The position numbers and the translations under genes are program-made. DNA of 64,000 nucleotides, taken from positions 484,048 through 548,047 of the forward strand of contig CH002488.1 in assembly GCA_000149265.1 (NCBI GenBank), read 5' to 3'. Of this stretch, positions 39,301 through 53,833 are shown piece by piece. Source of the stretch: Ciona savignyi (lineage: Eukaryota > Chordata > Ascidiacea > Phlebobranchia > Cionidae). The notes below the pieces were generated by a model that saw only the letters and a program-made list of their open reading frames with translations, did not search any database and was not told the origin of the DNA. How positions within the stretch are numbered: position 1 is the stretch's first letter; each line of letters starts with the position of its first letter.

Positions 39301-42300
39301 GGGTATATTAGAATGGCTATTTGAAGACAAAATTGTACCTTTCGTTTAAGATATGATTAATTTTAACATTAAGTTCTGATATTGAATGATGGGATAATGT
39401 CTTGGATATGAAATATATGATTTCTGCTTTAAATGGCTTGAATCAGTATCAGCACCAGTTTCAGTTTTGTTTAACAAACATAAATTAAATCATTTCACTA
39501 CATTACAAATGTGATCACCATATTTCAAAACACCATGTTCTTTCAAAAGTATTAAAACATTTTAAAACTCCTTCAAAACCCAGAAGTTTTATTGCTACAT
39601 GCTGTCTGCCCTGTTGCTCTAACAATGTTCATTGTGTATCTTGTAACAATAATTGATTTCCCCTCCATTAAATTTTAATTGATCAGATCCATTCCATAAA
39701 AGAAAAAGATGTGCGAATTGGACCAATTTCTCTTTAATTACCATATCTAATGCCAACAAAGTTTCTTAAAAAAGTAAAATTCCAAGTAAATGTTGAACTA
39801 AGGTTAATTTTTATTTGTTGACCAAATGGTTTAAATCTGTCATGTTAACTGGGTGTTTTACATTACGTAAAACAAGATATGCAATCTAGCATGATCCATA
39901 TGTACAAGAGCAAACATGCTATGCATATAAACTTTGTGCAGAAACCTTTCAATGAAGAAGCCATTTTAAATGTGTTCATTTAAACCATAGGTTGGTTAAT
40001 TAGTGTCTCAGGGGTTAATAAATTATAAATGCAATCTGATGGGAAATCAAATCAAGAAGAAACTTTTTTTGATATAAAAATTCCAACATTGGTTTCATGC
40101 TTACATGTGTCCCATGAGCTACAATCTGAAATAACAAACAAATAGTTGAATTACCGATGCCAAGTTTGGAGCGCTCTTCTTCCGGACCCTGGTTGAGGAA
40201 GCGGCGGATCGTCTCCAAGTAGCTTGATGGAGGGGAGAGCTTCATCTGACGATATTTGTGGATGAACTCCTCATCAGAGTCGGAGGAGCCGTCGAAGAAC
40301 TCACCCTCGTATATAAGGAGGAGAGAGGAGGAGTAGAACTGATACCTGCGGACGATGTAGGAATAATAAATATTTTCGATTTGGTGGCAATTAACCACTT
40401 CTTTTTGATATCAGGTACTTGGTGAAAATGATTACAATATTACTTTTTGATTCTACAAATTTAAAATAAAGTGCCTTGTAGAATAAAAAGAGTTTTATTT
40501 AAATATTAACTTTTTATTCAAAATTAGTAAAAGTGATAGAATCTGTTTTTTTTTCAATAAATAGTGATGTTGACACCAATAATAATCATTTTTTTGTAAT
40601 ATTTATAGCACCACCTTTTGGCCTACTTTTTTTCTTTGTTCGCTCTTTCCAGTATATTTTCCTTAATTTGTTACCTTAATGTTTTTTTGTTTATTAGACA
40701 CAATATATAAATAAATTTAACCTCATAACTTTACTGTTAAAATTCTCTTGTGTTTACTGGCTTGATACTCCTTTTGAAACTAGAATGGAACATTATTTAA
40801 GTTGCAATGTCATTTATTCATAACAACCCAGTCACCACACCAACTATTGAGGTAATTTAACTTCAACATCTGATAATAAATATAATTCAAATTTGAAATA
40901 TTTCATCAAACATATATGACCAATTTTTTTGTGTAAAAAGTATTATAAAAAGTTCAATTTAAAATTCTAAATTAAAACAAATTTCTCCACATGCAACCAT
41001 CAGTACCGGTACACCACGTATTTACATTAAGCCATTGTAGTTATTTCATTATACTTAGTAGACGTCGTTACCGATATTTTAAACGACCGTTTTGAATCTA
41101 TTTGATAGAAGCAACATCATTTAACTTTAAGTCCAACCATATACCTTGGTGGGTTATTGTCTCAACCAGGGGGAGTAGGTTTGAAATTGGTTGCAAATTA
41201 GTTGGTTGTTTCCCTGGATAAGGCAATCAGTAGACATTGCCTGTACCCAGTGGATTAATGGGTTTTACCAAAATTGAAGAGATGTCTCAATCTTTGGCCA
41301 TATGTTAAATAACCCTTGGGTTTTTCCATTTATGCGGATAAACATAATTATACTAACCTATGCCATTTAATACCTACTGACAAAAATTTGGACCACCCAA
41401 GAATTGAACCAATCACTTTACATTTATAAACAACGTAAATTCTAATTGAGTGAGGCTAAAAGTGTTTCAAAGGTCAGTTGTGGAAAGTAAAATAATTAAC
41501 AAATTTAGTAACCTTTCATTTATTATTTTTCTGCAAAGGAAATGGCTGTGGAATTTGATGAATTTTAATTTTTGATACATGATATCAACAACAAGATTAC
41601 TGAATCTAAATATACACAGACGTTCCCTATTTAAGCCGATTATAGAATGAATGATTTAATACAGAAAAACAACTAATACAGTCTATACATTATGTAAAGC
41701 ATAAAAATAGATAATTGTTTGGGGAAAAGTTAAACAAACAAAAATGAGATTAATAGGGTTTAAAATGGCAGAAACATTATACAAATCTGTTTGGATTACC
41801 AAAAAAAGTTTATTTATTTCTGAAGAGAACGTTTAATGGAAAGTTCTCTCAAAACATGTAGAAATATAAAATAGGTTGAAATTGCCATTACATAGGGGCA
41901 GGATTTAATGAAGACAAAATGCGGTAATGCTTCTGCATGACTACGAACTCGGGGTATTCTCACAATAGCTGGATCTGCAGTAATAGTGGCCTGTAGAGTG
42001 TCCTAACCTCCAATATAAACATAACATCATGTTGTGTTGCATCGTGGTGATAAACAGTGATGGTAATCACTGGTTTTACACTGTTTCTTTGACATAAAGT
42101 TATTTTGGTCTTAAGTATGTTTGGATGTGTTTATTTTATGCAGGTATAAAAATATTCTAACATTTTTTTGCGATTAAGAGCAGGAATATTATCGAGTTTA
42201 CCAGCAAACAAAGGGCCAGATCAAGTTACAAAACATTCCTTTAACATTGACTATGTAAATTTATGTTTGTTTTTCAAGAGTACCATATTAAAATTTAGGT

Positions 42301-45300
42301 AATTCAAATAAATGTATCATATGCATCTGTAAACCAACTAATTGCTGGATAATTTGTGATTTAAGAGTTTTTTTTACATGACTCTACATGTTATTACGAG
42401 TAACCAATGATTTCAGACATCAATCAAGGTAAATGTACCAACCACCATTACAACAATGAGTCAAAATCCTTTAAAACACAGTGATATTGAATTGAAAGTA
42501 ACAAAAATGGTGATAGAAGCTTTACTCAATAAAGCTGCTGGTAGACCAACTTTTTAATCACATTTATGCTAAATACGTCAGCAAAACTATGACTGGCACT
42601 TCCAAGAAAATGTTTATGTCATAGAATGATAATACAATATGACCTAATGCTAGTTGACAAAGTAATACCACAAATTGTACCAGCAGTAATTATAAGGATT
42701 CCAACCAACAACAGCTTTGCATAAGATTGAATGGCATGTGAGCGCGAGACATTGTGCATGAATTATTCAAACATTTTAGTGATGTTTTTAATACATCAAC
42801 TCACATTTCCATTCACATATTATGGGCCTATATCTTGTTTTATACTACTGCCTTATAAGTTTCACAAGCATTTATTTTAACATAATTCTTTTTTTTTAAA
42901 TTAACTATTTAAGCATTTTGTTTACTGGACAGAATTAATCTATTATGGGAAAAAGAACTTTCAATTTGCAATGCCACTGGGATTAGATTACATAAAATAA
43001 TTTATTCTTTGGAAACTAACCACAACAAAAACATGATAATTAATATAAAAAGACTGATACAGAAAAGTTAAACTAAATAGAAAACCTAAAGTTGTTTAAC
43101 ACAGAGCGTCAGTGTATTGGAGCTAAAATACTGAAAAGACAGTTGTTGGCTCACATAGTTTCCAGTGTAAACAATTATGATTGACGTACACTGATCGATT
43201 ACGTGTCTTGTAACAGATTTGTGCTCGAAAATCAGTTTGTATCTATCTTTGTTGAACAATTCAATTATTGATTTTGACGTAGAAAACTGTGAAATTATTA
43301 CACAGATACTTATCTCTGAAACGATACACCTGATGTACGTATTTTGTGGCTTAAAAACAAGATTTTTTTAAAGGTCTGATCCTTAAAAATGGTTAAAGAA
43401 TTTCAGTTCAAAAGTTGAGTACGGCCAGGTAACAACAGCATCCTGTGTTGTGCTGCTGGAGCAGAAGAGCCAACGCATATCATGATTTTATCACACATAC
43501 GATGTCGGATTGGTAACAACCACACCTTATGATGTAATAGTATCAAGACAATGGCAGGTTTGTGCAATTGCAGGCATTGCAATGTGGGGGTGAGTCCCGC
43601 CATGTTGCGCCTGTTTAAAGGCGCGGCGTGTGTAAACAATCGGCATGTAGACACGATGTGTACATCTCAGCGGCATAAGCCAAACCGAGTTACTTATAAT
43701 CGAAAGCCACAAAGGAATTTCTGCATCTGCTCTGTGGTTTAGAAAAATTCCGATGTGCACATCTGTGCCACAGTAAAACTAATAATTATCACATATTTTT
43801 GTACAAAATAAAATCTAATTGCAGCCTCTTTTGCAACAGAGTATCATAAACATGCATAACTATATACATTAAAAACGTTACATCAGTCATAAAGATTATG
43901 AATCAATGTATCATTGCAATGAACAATGATTGAGCAATGTGTCCAATCATTTAATTTAACAGGCATTAAACAATAAAGTTGCAAAACAAAGATCAATGAC
44001 GTGACATGCGCACAATATAATGTTTACAGCCGATGTATAAATATATAAACTAACTTTATAAGTCAGTTTCGTATTAACCGTAAAATTGTAATGTGCTATT
44101 CTTGACTTTAAAACGACTGTTCCAGTTAAGCATAAAGCTTAGATGTCAATTTTTTATGTTTTTATGTCCATGATCACTGTGATATCAGTGTGACCTAATT
44201 GCAACCAGTTTAAAAAATGATAAACAATAATGTGGAAACATAACAAAATAAGCAACTTCAAATAGATAAACTGTACTTGTAAAACCACAAATTCGTCATA
44301 ATGCAATTCAAGAGTCTTTTTAAGTAAAGTATAATTTGTATAATGCCATCCACTTTTTTATGAAGGGATGACATGCTATCCCTGTCGACTCGGGATTTAT
44401 CACCTATGACATGCATTAGAATTTACCTTTTTTGAGATTCGAACCAGCTTAATATCATCTCCAATCGTTGAATAAAAGCCTTCACGATGTACTTCTTCCA
44501 TGGAATATTTCCAGACAGAAATAAATCGAGTCCTTGAAATAAAACAAAGAACATTAATATGCATGAGATACTAACCATTTAGTTGCTGGTATTTTTGACA
44601 ATACAATGTAATTCATTCTATTTAGAGGAGAAAGGTATCTTGCATTGCGAAAGCAATATTAACCCAAACAATCATGTTTATTTCTATTCATAGGGCTAAA
44701 GTGCCTGTAACCCACATCACATACAAACAAAAAAACATAGATGATCAATGATCATATTTCGCATACCGGTCCCAGTTTAAGCATAACAACTTTTGCCCCG
44801 TTCCCAAATGCCATTTTTAATGAAATTTTGGTTTCTTTATTAAAAAATTTCATATGAAAGATTTTCAGAATACAGCAAAATGTGGAATAAGATTTGGACT
44901 GAGTCCTTATTTTACGATACATTTATTTTGTATATATTTTTGTACATACATATATTTAGTTTCGGCTGTAAATTTGTCAACGATAACCTAGAGCGTGTTG
45001 CTAACCATAGCATAATATTTTTTGTTACTAGCGTAAACATTACAGTGACTGATTACCTACATTTATAATAAATATAAATTTCTGAAAGAAAAACAAACAG
45101 TTGAGCACGTTTAAATGGGTTTCAAAGTAGAATCATCACCAGGCAACAACAGAAATGATCAATATAAGCATCGACGACTACAGTAATATGTTCAAATACA
45201 TTATCATCTGGATCTATGTGTTTGAACAATATGGACCTTTTAAAGGAAATAAATGTTGTACACTTGTACTTTTTTACATATAGTTAAAGGCATACATAAT

Positions 45301-48300
45301 TGATTTCATTTTCCAAGAAATCTGTTATTGATGTGTCTATTGGGTAATGTAATCTGCATTGTGGTGTATCTTTAATTTAAAGTGTATATATTACATATCG
45401 GTACCTTCGGTAATTCTGTCTTTTGATAAAGATCGGCCGTACTTCTTATCATAGAATATTGCCTCATTAGGTGAAGGACCTGACACCTGAATACAAATTT
45501 ATTATTTAACTGTAAACAACATGATTGGGTATTATTTTGTCACCTCTGAAGTGTAATTCTCATATAACTTAATATATAGCCAGCAAATAAAGTGTGCAAA
45601 GTTGGAAAGGTTGATTTACAATTGGAAAAATACAAAAGAGGGAAAGGTATTGAAGTCCACAGGTCTCCTTTGACACTGGACCTTGACTAAATATTAGCAT
45701 AGATAACATTGATATTTAAACAGTGGTTTAACTAAAGGGAGAATGGTGGCGGAATAATAGAATTTGTACAAGGTGAGGAAACTTTTCCATTCTGACATTC
45801 CTATTGCTTACACATCCATTAGTGCAACCGCTAGCTAAAAAGTGATTGAAGCAAAATCAGTCGCTATCTAAAAAAAACTGTACCAGTGTCTTCAATATAT
45901 TAAAGGCACTGTAATGGCCACAATACCCTGACAGTCAGCATGAGGAAAACTACCCATCTTACAAAGTAAGACAGGTAGTCTGTTTTTCGCATTATGCCAA
46001 GAATTTCTCTCCTAACATGGGCTCTATATCAAATCTTACTCTCATTCCAAGTAGTTGAAATCCCAAATCATACAAGGGTGGGTACTTGGCACTTTCAATC
46101 GCACGTTTCTCCTGGTTTGCTTCAGGGTCATATGAAACACGCCCGATTTTGATGTCTAGAATGGAAGGGTTGCGAAATCTCCTGCAAGCATCTTCGAGCT
46201 TCATGTACGAATCTGAGAAGATTAATTCCGATATGTTTATAACATGTCACTATGCACACAAAAAATGGGCCTTGTTACTCACAATAAAAATAGATATATT
46301 AGATTTTTAATTTTAGTTTAGCCGTTTAATTCAATTTATAACCTTAGTACAAACCATTAGACCTAATGCAACAAAAAATATTCAACTCAACAATAATATA
46401 TACAAACGTACAAGTAGGGACGGTGGTTCCCCCATCACCCACTGAAGACGCAGGAGGGGTCCACACACCCAGTAACTTGGGGAGGAATGGTTGGAGGGTG
46501 AGTAGCACAGGATCGTCGCACTCTGGATCGAATATCTTCTGATAAAATCCAACTTCACGTTTACCCCTGGGGGGTGGCTGTACAGGCTTTAGAATGGAGC
46601 CATCCATATGTTGAAGCATGCCTGCAACACAAGGAATTGCCTTTGGTATCGATATGTTGTAGACTGTGAAAGGACATATTTTGGTTTTATTCACAAATGT
46701 AATAGGGGAGATAGACATAACAAATCTAATGAAAAAAGTTGTTGGTAAATTGGCAAGTTGTCAGGTGAGGATTTATAAAAATTTTCCAGTGTCATTTGGT
46801 TTTGAAGCTGGTTTAATAACAAAAAATGGCAGGTTATAATATAATACAATATGATCTGCGGCAGGTTAAAATAGTGTAGTACCATACCATACTGTACCAT
46901 GGAAAAGAATTTGACACAACGATTTACACAGACAATTAAATTAGATTTGTAAACAGTAAAAATGGAATTGGTATGAATTTTGTGGTAGATCAAGTCCAAG
47001 TAGCTTTCTTTATCTTTCAAGACATCAACCTACACACACTTCCATCCACACAGATGGTAGCCTATTATTAGAGTATTAATCAACACCTATTTACACATCA
47101 CTGTTAATATACCAAACACCACTGAATGGCATTTGTGTGTCATACGTTCAATAAGGTTTATAAACTAACATCTGTCATCACACACATACATTTCAACAAG
47201 TTGGTTCAGAACTATAGTTAAACCAGTCCGCAGATGAACCAAAATATACAAAACAAGTTTAAAGGTTTGTTGTATACACTGGACAACCGGAACGCTAGTT
47301 TTAACATATTTTTACATAAACCGTATCCGTTCACAATAAGCTGGAAAATAAGACAATGGGTGTTTGTAAAACAGACGGTTTTGTAAAACATATTTTGGGC
47401 TGGGCTTATGGGGACATTTATACATACACAAATTAAAACTTTATAAACAATTCTTTGAGCTAATAACTTTGTAGTCACCAAGATGGACTTGTTGGACATT
47501 GGGTGACTTATTTGCCGCAATCGAGACCAAAAATTAAAACATGATACTTTAAGGCCAAAAAAATGTTTTTAAATGCAGTTAAACTGCAATGAACACTTGA
47601 CTTTATATGTAGCAAGTTACATGGCGACAAACGGACATGTATGGTGGATCAACTGTACAAATTATGATGACTAAATAAGGTGAGTATGAATGCATTGGAG
47701 TATGCACACCAGGAAGTTATAAAGGATCACAAGAGTGTCATATCTCACTCCACTTGTAAAACAGTGAGATTTCCTGTTTGTCCAATTTTCTTTTCCTAAC
47801 TTAGTAGTAAGTTTTATACCGATATTTATTGTGCAATGGATACAGGATACCGGTACTCTAAGAGCTTAACTCAGTGGTTTGTTAATCTGAAAGTGTTTTG
47901 AAATAGAAATTACAATGCGGTTATCGTAAATACATCAGTATGTGTAGTTGTGGCCAGAAAGTTAATAATTCATCTACTTTAAATATTGCACATGTGAAAT
48001 ACAGTGCTGGTAATCTGGTATATTTAGAACATACCAGTATGTTAAAACAATGTCCTTTTAATTATAGATGAGTACCACTAAAACAAATCAGTATGGTCAC
48101 ATGATATGTAGATTATGTACAATTTGGGATGATATAAACACATTTATATATATATATATAACATTTATAAAACTCATTACAAGAAAATGTAATGTTCCAA
48201 AAACATTCAAAAATACTACCTTAATAAAACAGGTAATACAAAATAAGAAAAGTTATGCAAAAAGTGACTGGGTGGGTCCAAAAAGAGATTCATATAGTTT

Positions 48301-49399
48301 TTATTTAAAGGTAACTGTTTGTAAAAGTGACCGGTTTTATGATTCTTATTCATTTTCATCAAGGTGTCGAGTGTCGAAGGTCATAACCAGACGTATGTTG
48401 TATTTTTAAATCTCCATTTTTTAAGTAACAAAAATATACAATAGGCCTACAACGTATATCAGTACAAGGCTTTAACACATTCATAGATAGAGATTTTTTA
48501 GACTTTGTTAATTTACAATTAATTTTAATTATATTTTACACATTTTTATCTGGTCTAAATAATATTGTATTTTTTTTAATTTTCATTGCATTATGAAAAT
48601 AAAACTATTTTTAGTTTAAAAAATATTAGTTTTAGTTTTTTTTTATAAATCTTCATTCCAATATGAAATTAAAACTATTTAGATACAAAAAGAACACGCC
48701 AGTACAATATTTACACCAACCCGGCTATATCATAATATGCAACTCAGCACATTACACAGCATCGAACTTATTATTTGTTTTTTTTACCCGATTTGACTAC
48801 CAGTACATTATGCAAAGTAATTGTCCAATATCACAAACATTTTTAAATGTCGATATAAAACTTACCAATACCGAGTCGTCCCTGCCCATAGCGATGGCCT
48901 GCTACCTGGTGGGTAAGTGGGCGGCATCCTCGTGGCAATGGAGGGTTTGTACACCCAGCCCCTTCACTTGCTGACCCATCTTCAGTTTCTGAAATGTTCA
49001 TAACTTCAGTTAAAAAATACAAGAGTTTTTTGTCTTAAAATATATTGTAGTTTTACTCAATGATATTGAATCAAATATGGCATCAAAATTAAAAATTACA
49101 ATAGAACTGCACAATCGCAATTGTTTAACCATCATCCATAAAGTTCTTATTTTTAAGGTTTAGATTGAAAATCTATACATAAATTTAAACTTCAGAAATA
49201 GTAAAGAATAATAACCCAAGACATCTGTATTCTTCTGTAGCAGGTTTATCATTGTAGACCACAAGTCTGTTCTGTCACCTCCATTAAATGAAAGCACACC
49301 ATGCATCGGTTTATATAACATCCACCCACCACTTTTTTCAGCCTCATCTGATGTTCTTTTTCTCTCTCCTGTCCTCAACTGTGGCAGGACCTTCGACAT
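36390..49399 (-). CDS. IPMK: Inositol polyphosphate multikinase
   Basis: IPMK phosphorylates Ins(1,4,5)P3 and InsP4 toward InsP5 and can act on PIP2, mainly in the nucleus. Eleven minus-strand exons join in phase: 49399-49330, 48988-48866, 46621-46412, 46212-46040, 45486-45405, 44532-44427, 40345-40155, 37980-37876, 37657-37585, 37307-37167 and 36498-36390, coding 460 residues (human about 416). Hallmarks are LTHQVAGHRYG (substrate-side N-lobe), LQPPPRGKREVGFY, the catalytic PSILDIKIG (P150-G158, PxxxDxKxG), SSLLLIYEG (261-269) and the metal-binding MIDFAH (D428), then YGLHNLI at the C-terminus. The 73-base exon at 37657-37585 was inferred because the flanking exons are otherwise out of phase. 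An acidic, serine-rich segment (FFDGSSDSDEEF) follows SSLLLIYEG, where vertebrate IPMK also has a variable insert. Catalytic residues look intact. Confidence 0.93.
38226..38379. repeat. 77-bp tandem duplication
   Basis: Two apparently identical units, 38226-38302 and 38303-38379, each start TCAGAAACACAGACAAATTG and end AAATGCTGGA. They lie in the IPMK intron between exons 7 and 8. No difference between the copies was seen, so the event is very recent or gene-converted. Confidence 0.9.
38724..39226. mobile_element. Non-autonomous pogo/Tigger-like MITE
   Basis: The left end reads AGCGCCGCTTATTATGACCA. The right end in reverse complement reads GGCGCTGCTTAATATGACCA, an imperfect terminal inverted repeat of about 20 bp. 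Both ends abut TA, the usual target of Tc1/mariner/pogo transposases. The interior (about 500 bp) has no open frame. A second CGCTTATTATGACC motif at about 38760 lies just inside the left end. The family assignment is inferred. Confidence 0.55.
40346..44426 (-). other. IPMK intron 6
   Basis: This 4.1-kb intron separates exons 6 and 7 of IPMK. One SINE copy lies at about 41165-41365. Open frames near 43403-43760 overlap on both strands and resemble no family; they are treated as chance. Nothing else was recognised. Confidence 0.5.
41165..41365 (+). repeat. SINE copy, diverged
   Basis: GAAATTGGTTGCAAATTAGT, the GGCAATCAGTAGACATTGCC region, CCAGTGGATTAATGGGTTTT and the 3' block TTTATGCGGATAAACAT are successive SINE segments in plus orientation. 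Confidence 0.55.
46622..48865 (-). other. IPMK intron 2
   Basis: This 2.2-kb intron separates the two N-terminal exons from the LQPPPRG exon. A short (AT)n tract lies at 48145-48160. Open frames in both orientations lack recognisable domains and are ignored. Confidence 0.5.
48145..48160. repeat. (TA)8 microsatellite
   Basis: A 16-base alternating TA tract lies in IPMK intron 2. Confidence 0.75.
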
Positions 49400-51405
49400 A
49401 ACACAGAAACCAAGCTTACAGCTTACGCTTTACTATCAGATCGATTTTGTAGCTCAAGTTTTTCTAAAAACAATAAGTAGAGGTGTTCATGTAACCCATT
49501 TATTTAATATCATACACCCTATAGTTTTTATAGGTAGCCAATGGACCATTTAAACATTGTTAAAACTGAACATATTACTTAAATAGAAGGATCTCTGAAA
49601 TAACTTCATTCAGCTAAAATGACCAGTTCCATGCTAATTTTGCTTTAACCAAGTTTTTTTTAACCAAATGGGTGTAATATATATGTAACGGTCATAGCCA
49701 ATGTTAGACGTGCCGCCTGCGTGATCAGACACATGATCGCTGACGAGCTCAGCCTATCTAGATTAAACCGGTCTTGCACAATAACAACTCGAGCACGCCC
49801 ATTCTGTCGGCATCCACTGTTGATCCGTGACGTAATGTATTTACCATCATTCAAGCGTAGCGTAGTAACGTGATTGCGGCGGTCAGTGTTCCCAGTCAAG
49901 TTTTGAATTGACAAAAAAATATTCAAATGAGTTTTAACCGGTAACAATATTAGAAAACACATTGTGTTTTTTTTTCGAAATATCTCAACATTAAAATCTA
50001 GTTGTTTTAACAAAGTATGTTTTAGTTTATGAATTGATGCATTTTTTCCTGTAGGCCTACCGCTACGTCCGAAAAGATTAAGCCTATAAGCACAAAGTTA
50101 AGCGACTGTACTACAAAATTAAGGTACTGTTTTCGGAGGAATTATACGTAAAACGACTGCAGATAACAAAGATCATTGCCCACATTTTATAAATCGCATT
50201 TAAATTCTGACTTGTTAGAAGCCGCGTTGGTAAACATGCAGGATGGCTAGCACGGAGCAATGGTGATTTGTGTATCATAAGCAGAGCAACGAGAGGACAA
50301 CACTTATACGCAATGGCGTGGGTGGCTTCGGCGATGTGTTACGGTTATTTCATTTTTATTCGAACTATACAATTAAATTCTCCTGTTTAAGTGTACGTCA
50401 CAAATTAATACGGACCAAACGAATCTTAGATGTGCTTTGTGGAAAATTGATTTTAGAATAACGAAAATACTGCGATGTCATAAAATATTCGCAACCACAA
50501 TTGCTGGGTGGTTAGAGACTAGTAAATATGGAAATTGATTTCATGCAGATTGGTCTGGAAAAACTGAACCGGTTTTCTGATTAAATGAAGGCGGTCACAG
50601 AAGGCGGAATAAAAACGACACATCGGATTGGATAGCCTGTATACACACTCTTTGTAAATATTTAACCATAATTAAATAAACGTTGTGTATGCTTGTGCCT
50701 CCAACGTATGGACACAAATAAAAAAAAGTTAAGATCACAACTTGGCTCTTATGCGGCTGAATTTGGCACCTTAGAAAGGAAGCAGCAAAACCTTTAAGAA
50801 GGGTGTTCCGCGCTGTGTTACCTCTAGGTGTTGACAGTCCGTAGCTAGGTGCGTCTGTTTGCACGTAATGCAAAATAAAGTTCTATACGATATGTTTGCA
50901 GTCCGGCCGTAAACCAAAATTGCCTGGGCAGGATTGTAAAACAAACGATCTAAAACTAGACGTTTAATTGGCTTAATCCGTATAGAACTAAGTTGTTTTA
51001 AAATGGTACGAAATATTTAAAATGGGTCTTAATGCAACACCAACCATGCGTTCAAACGCAGTAAAAAGCCACATCGGCGAACGGTTCGAGACAGGCAGCA
51101 TAGACAGTTATGTAAAGAAAGTTGTAGGCTAGCTTTGCATTGTGAATCGAGGTCAACATAGCATTTTTCAGAACAACGAACCATAGAGAATTACAATATT
51201 ATATTTACTGCTGTTCCATTAGTTTTTAAAAAGAATCCGTAAAAGTTGATGCAATGCAAAAATCCAGTAAGACCTTATTCATATTTTCATCAATGTGCAA
51301 TTGTAGCATGAAATCAACTTTTTTAATTACAACCCAGCTGTCAAACCGTCGTGGAGGAGGCGGCTGTCATCAGCAATACAGATCAAAAACGTCTTGATTA
51401 GAGAA
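49400..51405. other. Divergent intergenic region between IPMK and the aquaporin
   Basis: IPMK starts leftward at 49399 and the aquaporin is transcribed rightward from within or before this region. Both promoters, and perhaps a 5' exon of the aquaporin, must lie here. I could not identify that exon. Open frames at 49660-50013 and 50595-50873 (minus) resemble nothing known. Confidence 0.45.
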
Positions 51406-53833
51406 ATGTTGGCGGAATTTTTTGGCACATTTATACTACTGGTAGATATTTTTATGCATTTTAAATCTAATAACCTTTAACAGCGTCAAAACTAATATAA
51501 TTTCACTAATTTAAATCCGTATCTGCTTAAGTAACTGTCTGTTCATGGGGAATAAGATAAATAAATTATTTTACTTTTATGTGTTACTATATGTCGGTAA
51601 ACCAATTTGTTTTATGTTTGATTAGCATGGTAACTGCGTAGCCTATAAACCACACCACCATAATTAATTTAGGGTTATGCACCATAAACTTAATGTATAG
51701 TGCAGTAAAAAGATAGGCAACTACCTTAATTAATTTTGCAAAAATATTATCTCATGATACCTTATATATAGTGTTAAAACGAACCTGTTATTAGTTTAAC
51801 TTGGTATAGTATATGTCAATATATATTTTATTTATATGAAATAACAACCTTGCACCAAAAGTTCTATCCTGACTTCGTTTAAGTACATGCGCAAATAATC
51901 TTAAAAAATCGACAACGGTGTTTTATTTATAAAATATTCAATTTTCGCAGGTTTTCGGAAATGGAGCTGTTGCCCAAAAAGTTCTAAGCAGAGAAACTTT
52001 AGGCACTACACTGTCGATAAACTGGGCATACGGTTTGGGCGTTACAATGGCAATTTATGTAACTGGCAAAGTATCAGGTGAGCTCCAAAATATTTTGCGA
52101 TATCTATAACAACATGTAATACAACGTTAGAAGATAGTGACGTAAAATTATAGAACGAAAGTTGTAAACAACCGAATGAACACGCGACAGCGATACCACT
52201 GACAACAAAGATAGTTTTTGTTTTACGTCATTCTTCTAGTTTTACAGTTTACACTACGCAGCAGAGTAGTAGAAACGATTGAAGTCTGAACACAAAGAAC
52301 GAAGCTCTCGCACATTCCGCGGTGTAAAATGATACAGACACTATTTGTTTAGGTAATTCCCATTTTAACATTCTTTATGCAGGAGCGCACATTAATCCTG
52401 CCGTCTCAGTCGCTTTATGTGCATTTGGAAAACTTCCTCTGTACAAACTTCCTTGCTATGTAATTTCCCAGGTCTTTGGTGGTTTCGTATCGGGTGCCGC
52501 TGTTTATTCGGTTTATTACGGTAAGTTAAGTTATGTCGGCCATATTCTCAAGGGATTGTACATACTTATCTTTAGTTTGAAATATATCAAGTTTTATTTA
52601 ACTTATTAAATACTAATATTTTTAAAGTTTTTAATCTTTTCCTTTTATTTAAATAAAAAAAACACAAGTTAACATATTTTATACCACCAATTGTAGATGC
52701 AATAAACGAATTCGACGGTGGTAAACGTTATGTTCTGGGACCAAACGGCACTGGCGGGATATTTGCTACATACCCACAAGATTACCTTTCACTTGGAAGC
52801 GGTTTGTGGGATCAGGTGAATTAAAACAAACTTTTTACCTGTAAATATATGCTCGTAATAATATTTTATTTTTTTAGGTGTTCGGAACAGCTCTACTTGT
52901 TGGAATTATCTTTGCTGTAACGGATGACAAAAATAATACAATTGCTGATGGTTTAACTCCCATTATTATAGGACTACTGGTATTTATTTTAGGTACGCTA
53001 CTAATTCCAGCTCGTACACTAAATAGGGGGTGTGTTAAACTTCTACTGTCGCCTGCAGGAACTTCATTTGGACTGAACTGCGGGTATGCTATCAATCCTG
53101 CGCGAGATTTAGGGCCGAGGTTGTTTACTTTTGCCGCTGGGTGGGGCACAGGAGTTTTTACGTAAGTTTCACCATACATGACAAATTGACAACCAGCTAT
53201 AGGCCAATGGCCGGCTACGAAAACTGTAATCAAAGTACAACTATGTACGCGGCTGTGCGTGTTCGTTTGTAATGCATCAAGCGAATGCAACATTATAACT
53301 AAATAGGAAAAACCAACGACATACTTATCATTTCTGCCGCGTAGTGAAAATGTTACAAAACGGCTATCATACGAGTTCTGATTTAATCCCGGACTTGACT
53401 AGTTGTAACCCAGACGAGTAAGTATAAGCCAGTTAATTGAAGCAAGGGGTTTATAACTAAAAGGGGGAATGAACACAGTGTAACAGCTAAAGCAAAATGT
53501 ATATATGAGCACATGACTTGTTTAATATATCGCCCTCGCTGATTTACCTTTATATTTATGTGTGCATCGAACGTTTACGTTTTAATCTAACCGAACTAAC
53601 AGAAACGGTTTGTTTTTCTAATACCCAGGGAGCCAAATGGAATGTCATGGTGGTGGGTTCCAATTGTTGGACCTATTCTCGGGGGGCTAACAGGCGCAGT
53701 CATATACAAGTTATTTGTGGGCACTCATTTGCCATCAGATGATGATGACATTTTGGATGACGATGACTTGGAAAACTACTCACAAACTTCCAACAATCGG
53801 GCGAAGTTGTGTAAAGGTATAACGAAACTGTAA
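51406..53833 (+). CDS. Aquaglyceroporin (AQP3/7/9/10-like)
   Basis: A membrane channel for water and glycerol. Exons: (5' end uncertain) 51406-51441, 51951-52077, 52383-52520, 52697-52815, 52878-52992, 53059-53161 and 53629-53833, all in phase, coding at least 280 residues from the ATG at 51406. The frame stays open upstream to 51307, so a further 5' exon is likely. [12 protein letters not shown] begins membrane segment 1. The two pore half-helices are GAHINPAVS (NPA1, N59) and GYAINPARD (NPA2, N191). The Asp after the second NPAR, and the long loop with [13 protein letters not shown], mark the glycerol-permeable subgroup. [14 protein letters not shown] forms the last span, and the tail is acidic ([11 protein letters not shown]). 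The intron 52993-53058 is 66 bases with no in-frame stop, so retention would keep the frame. A polyadenylation signal AATAAA lies at 54067. Confidence 0.92.

Noticed and set aside
43403-43760. Overlapping open frames on both strands in IPMK intron 6
   Set aside because: Three short frames overlap with no protein family resemblance; the pattern fits a locally stop-poor stretch.
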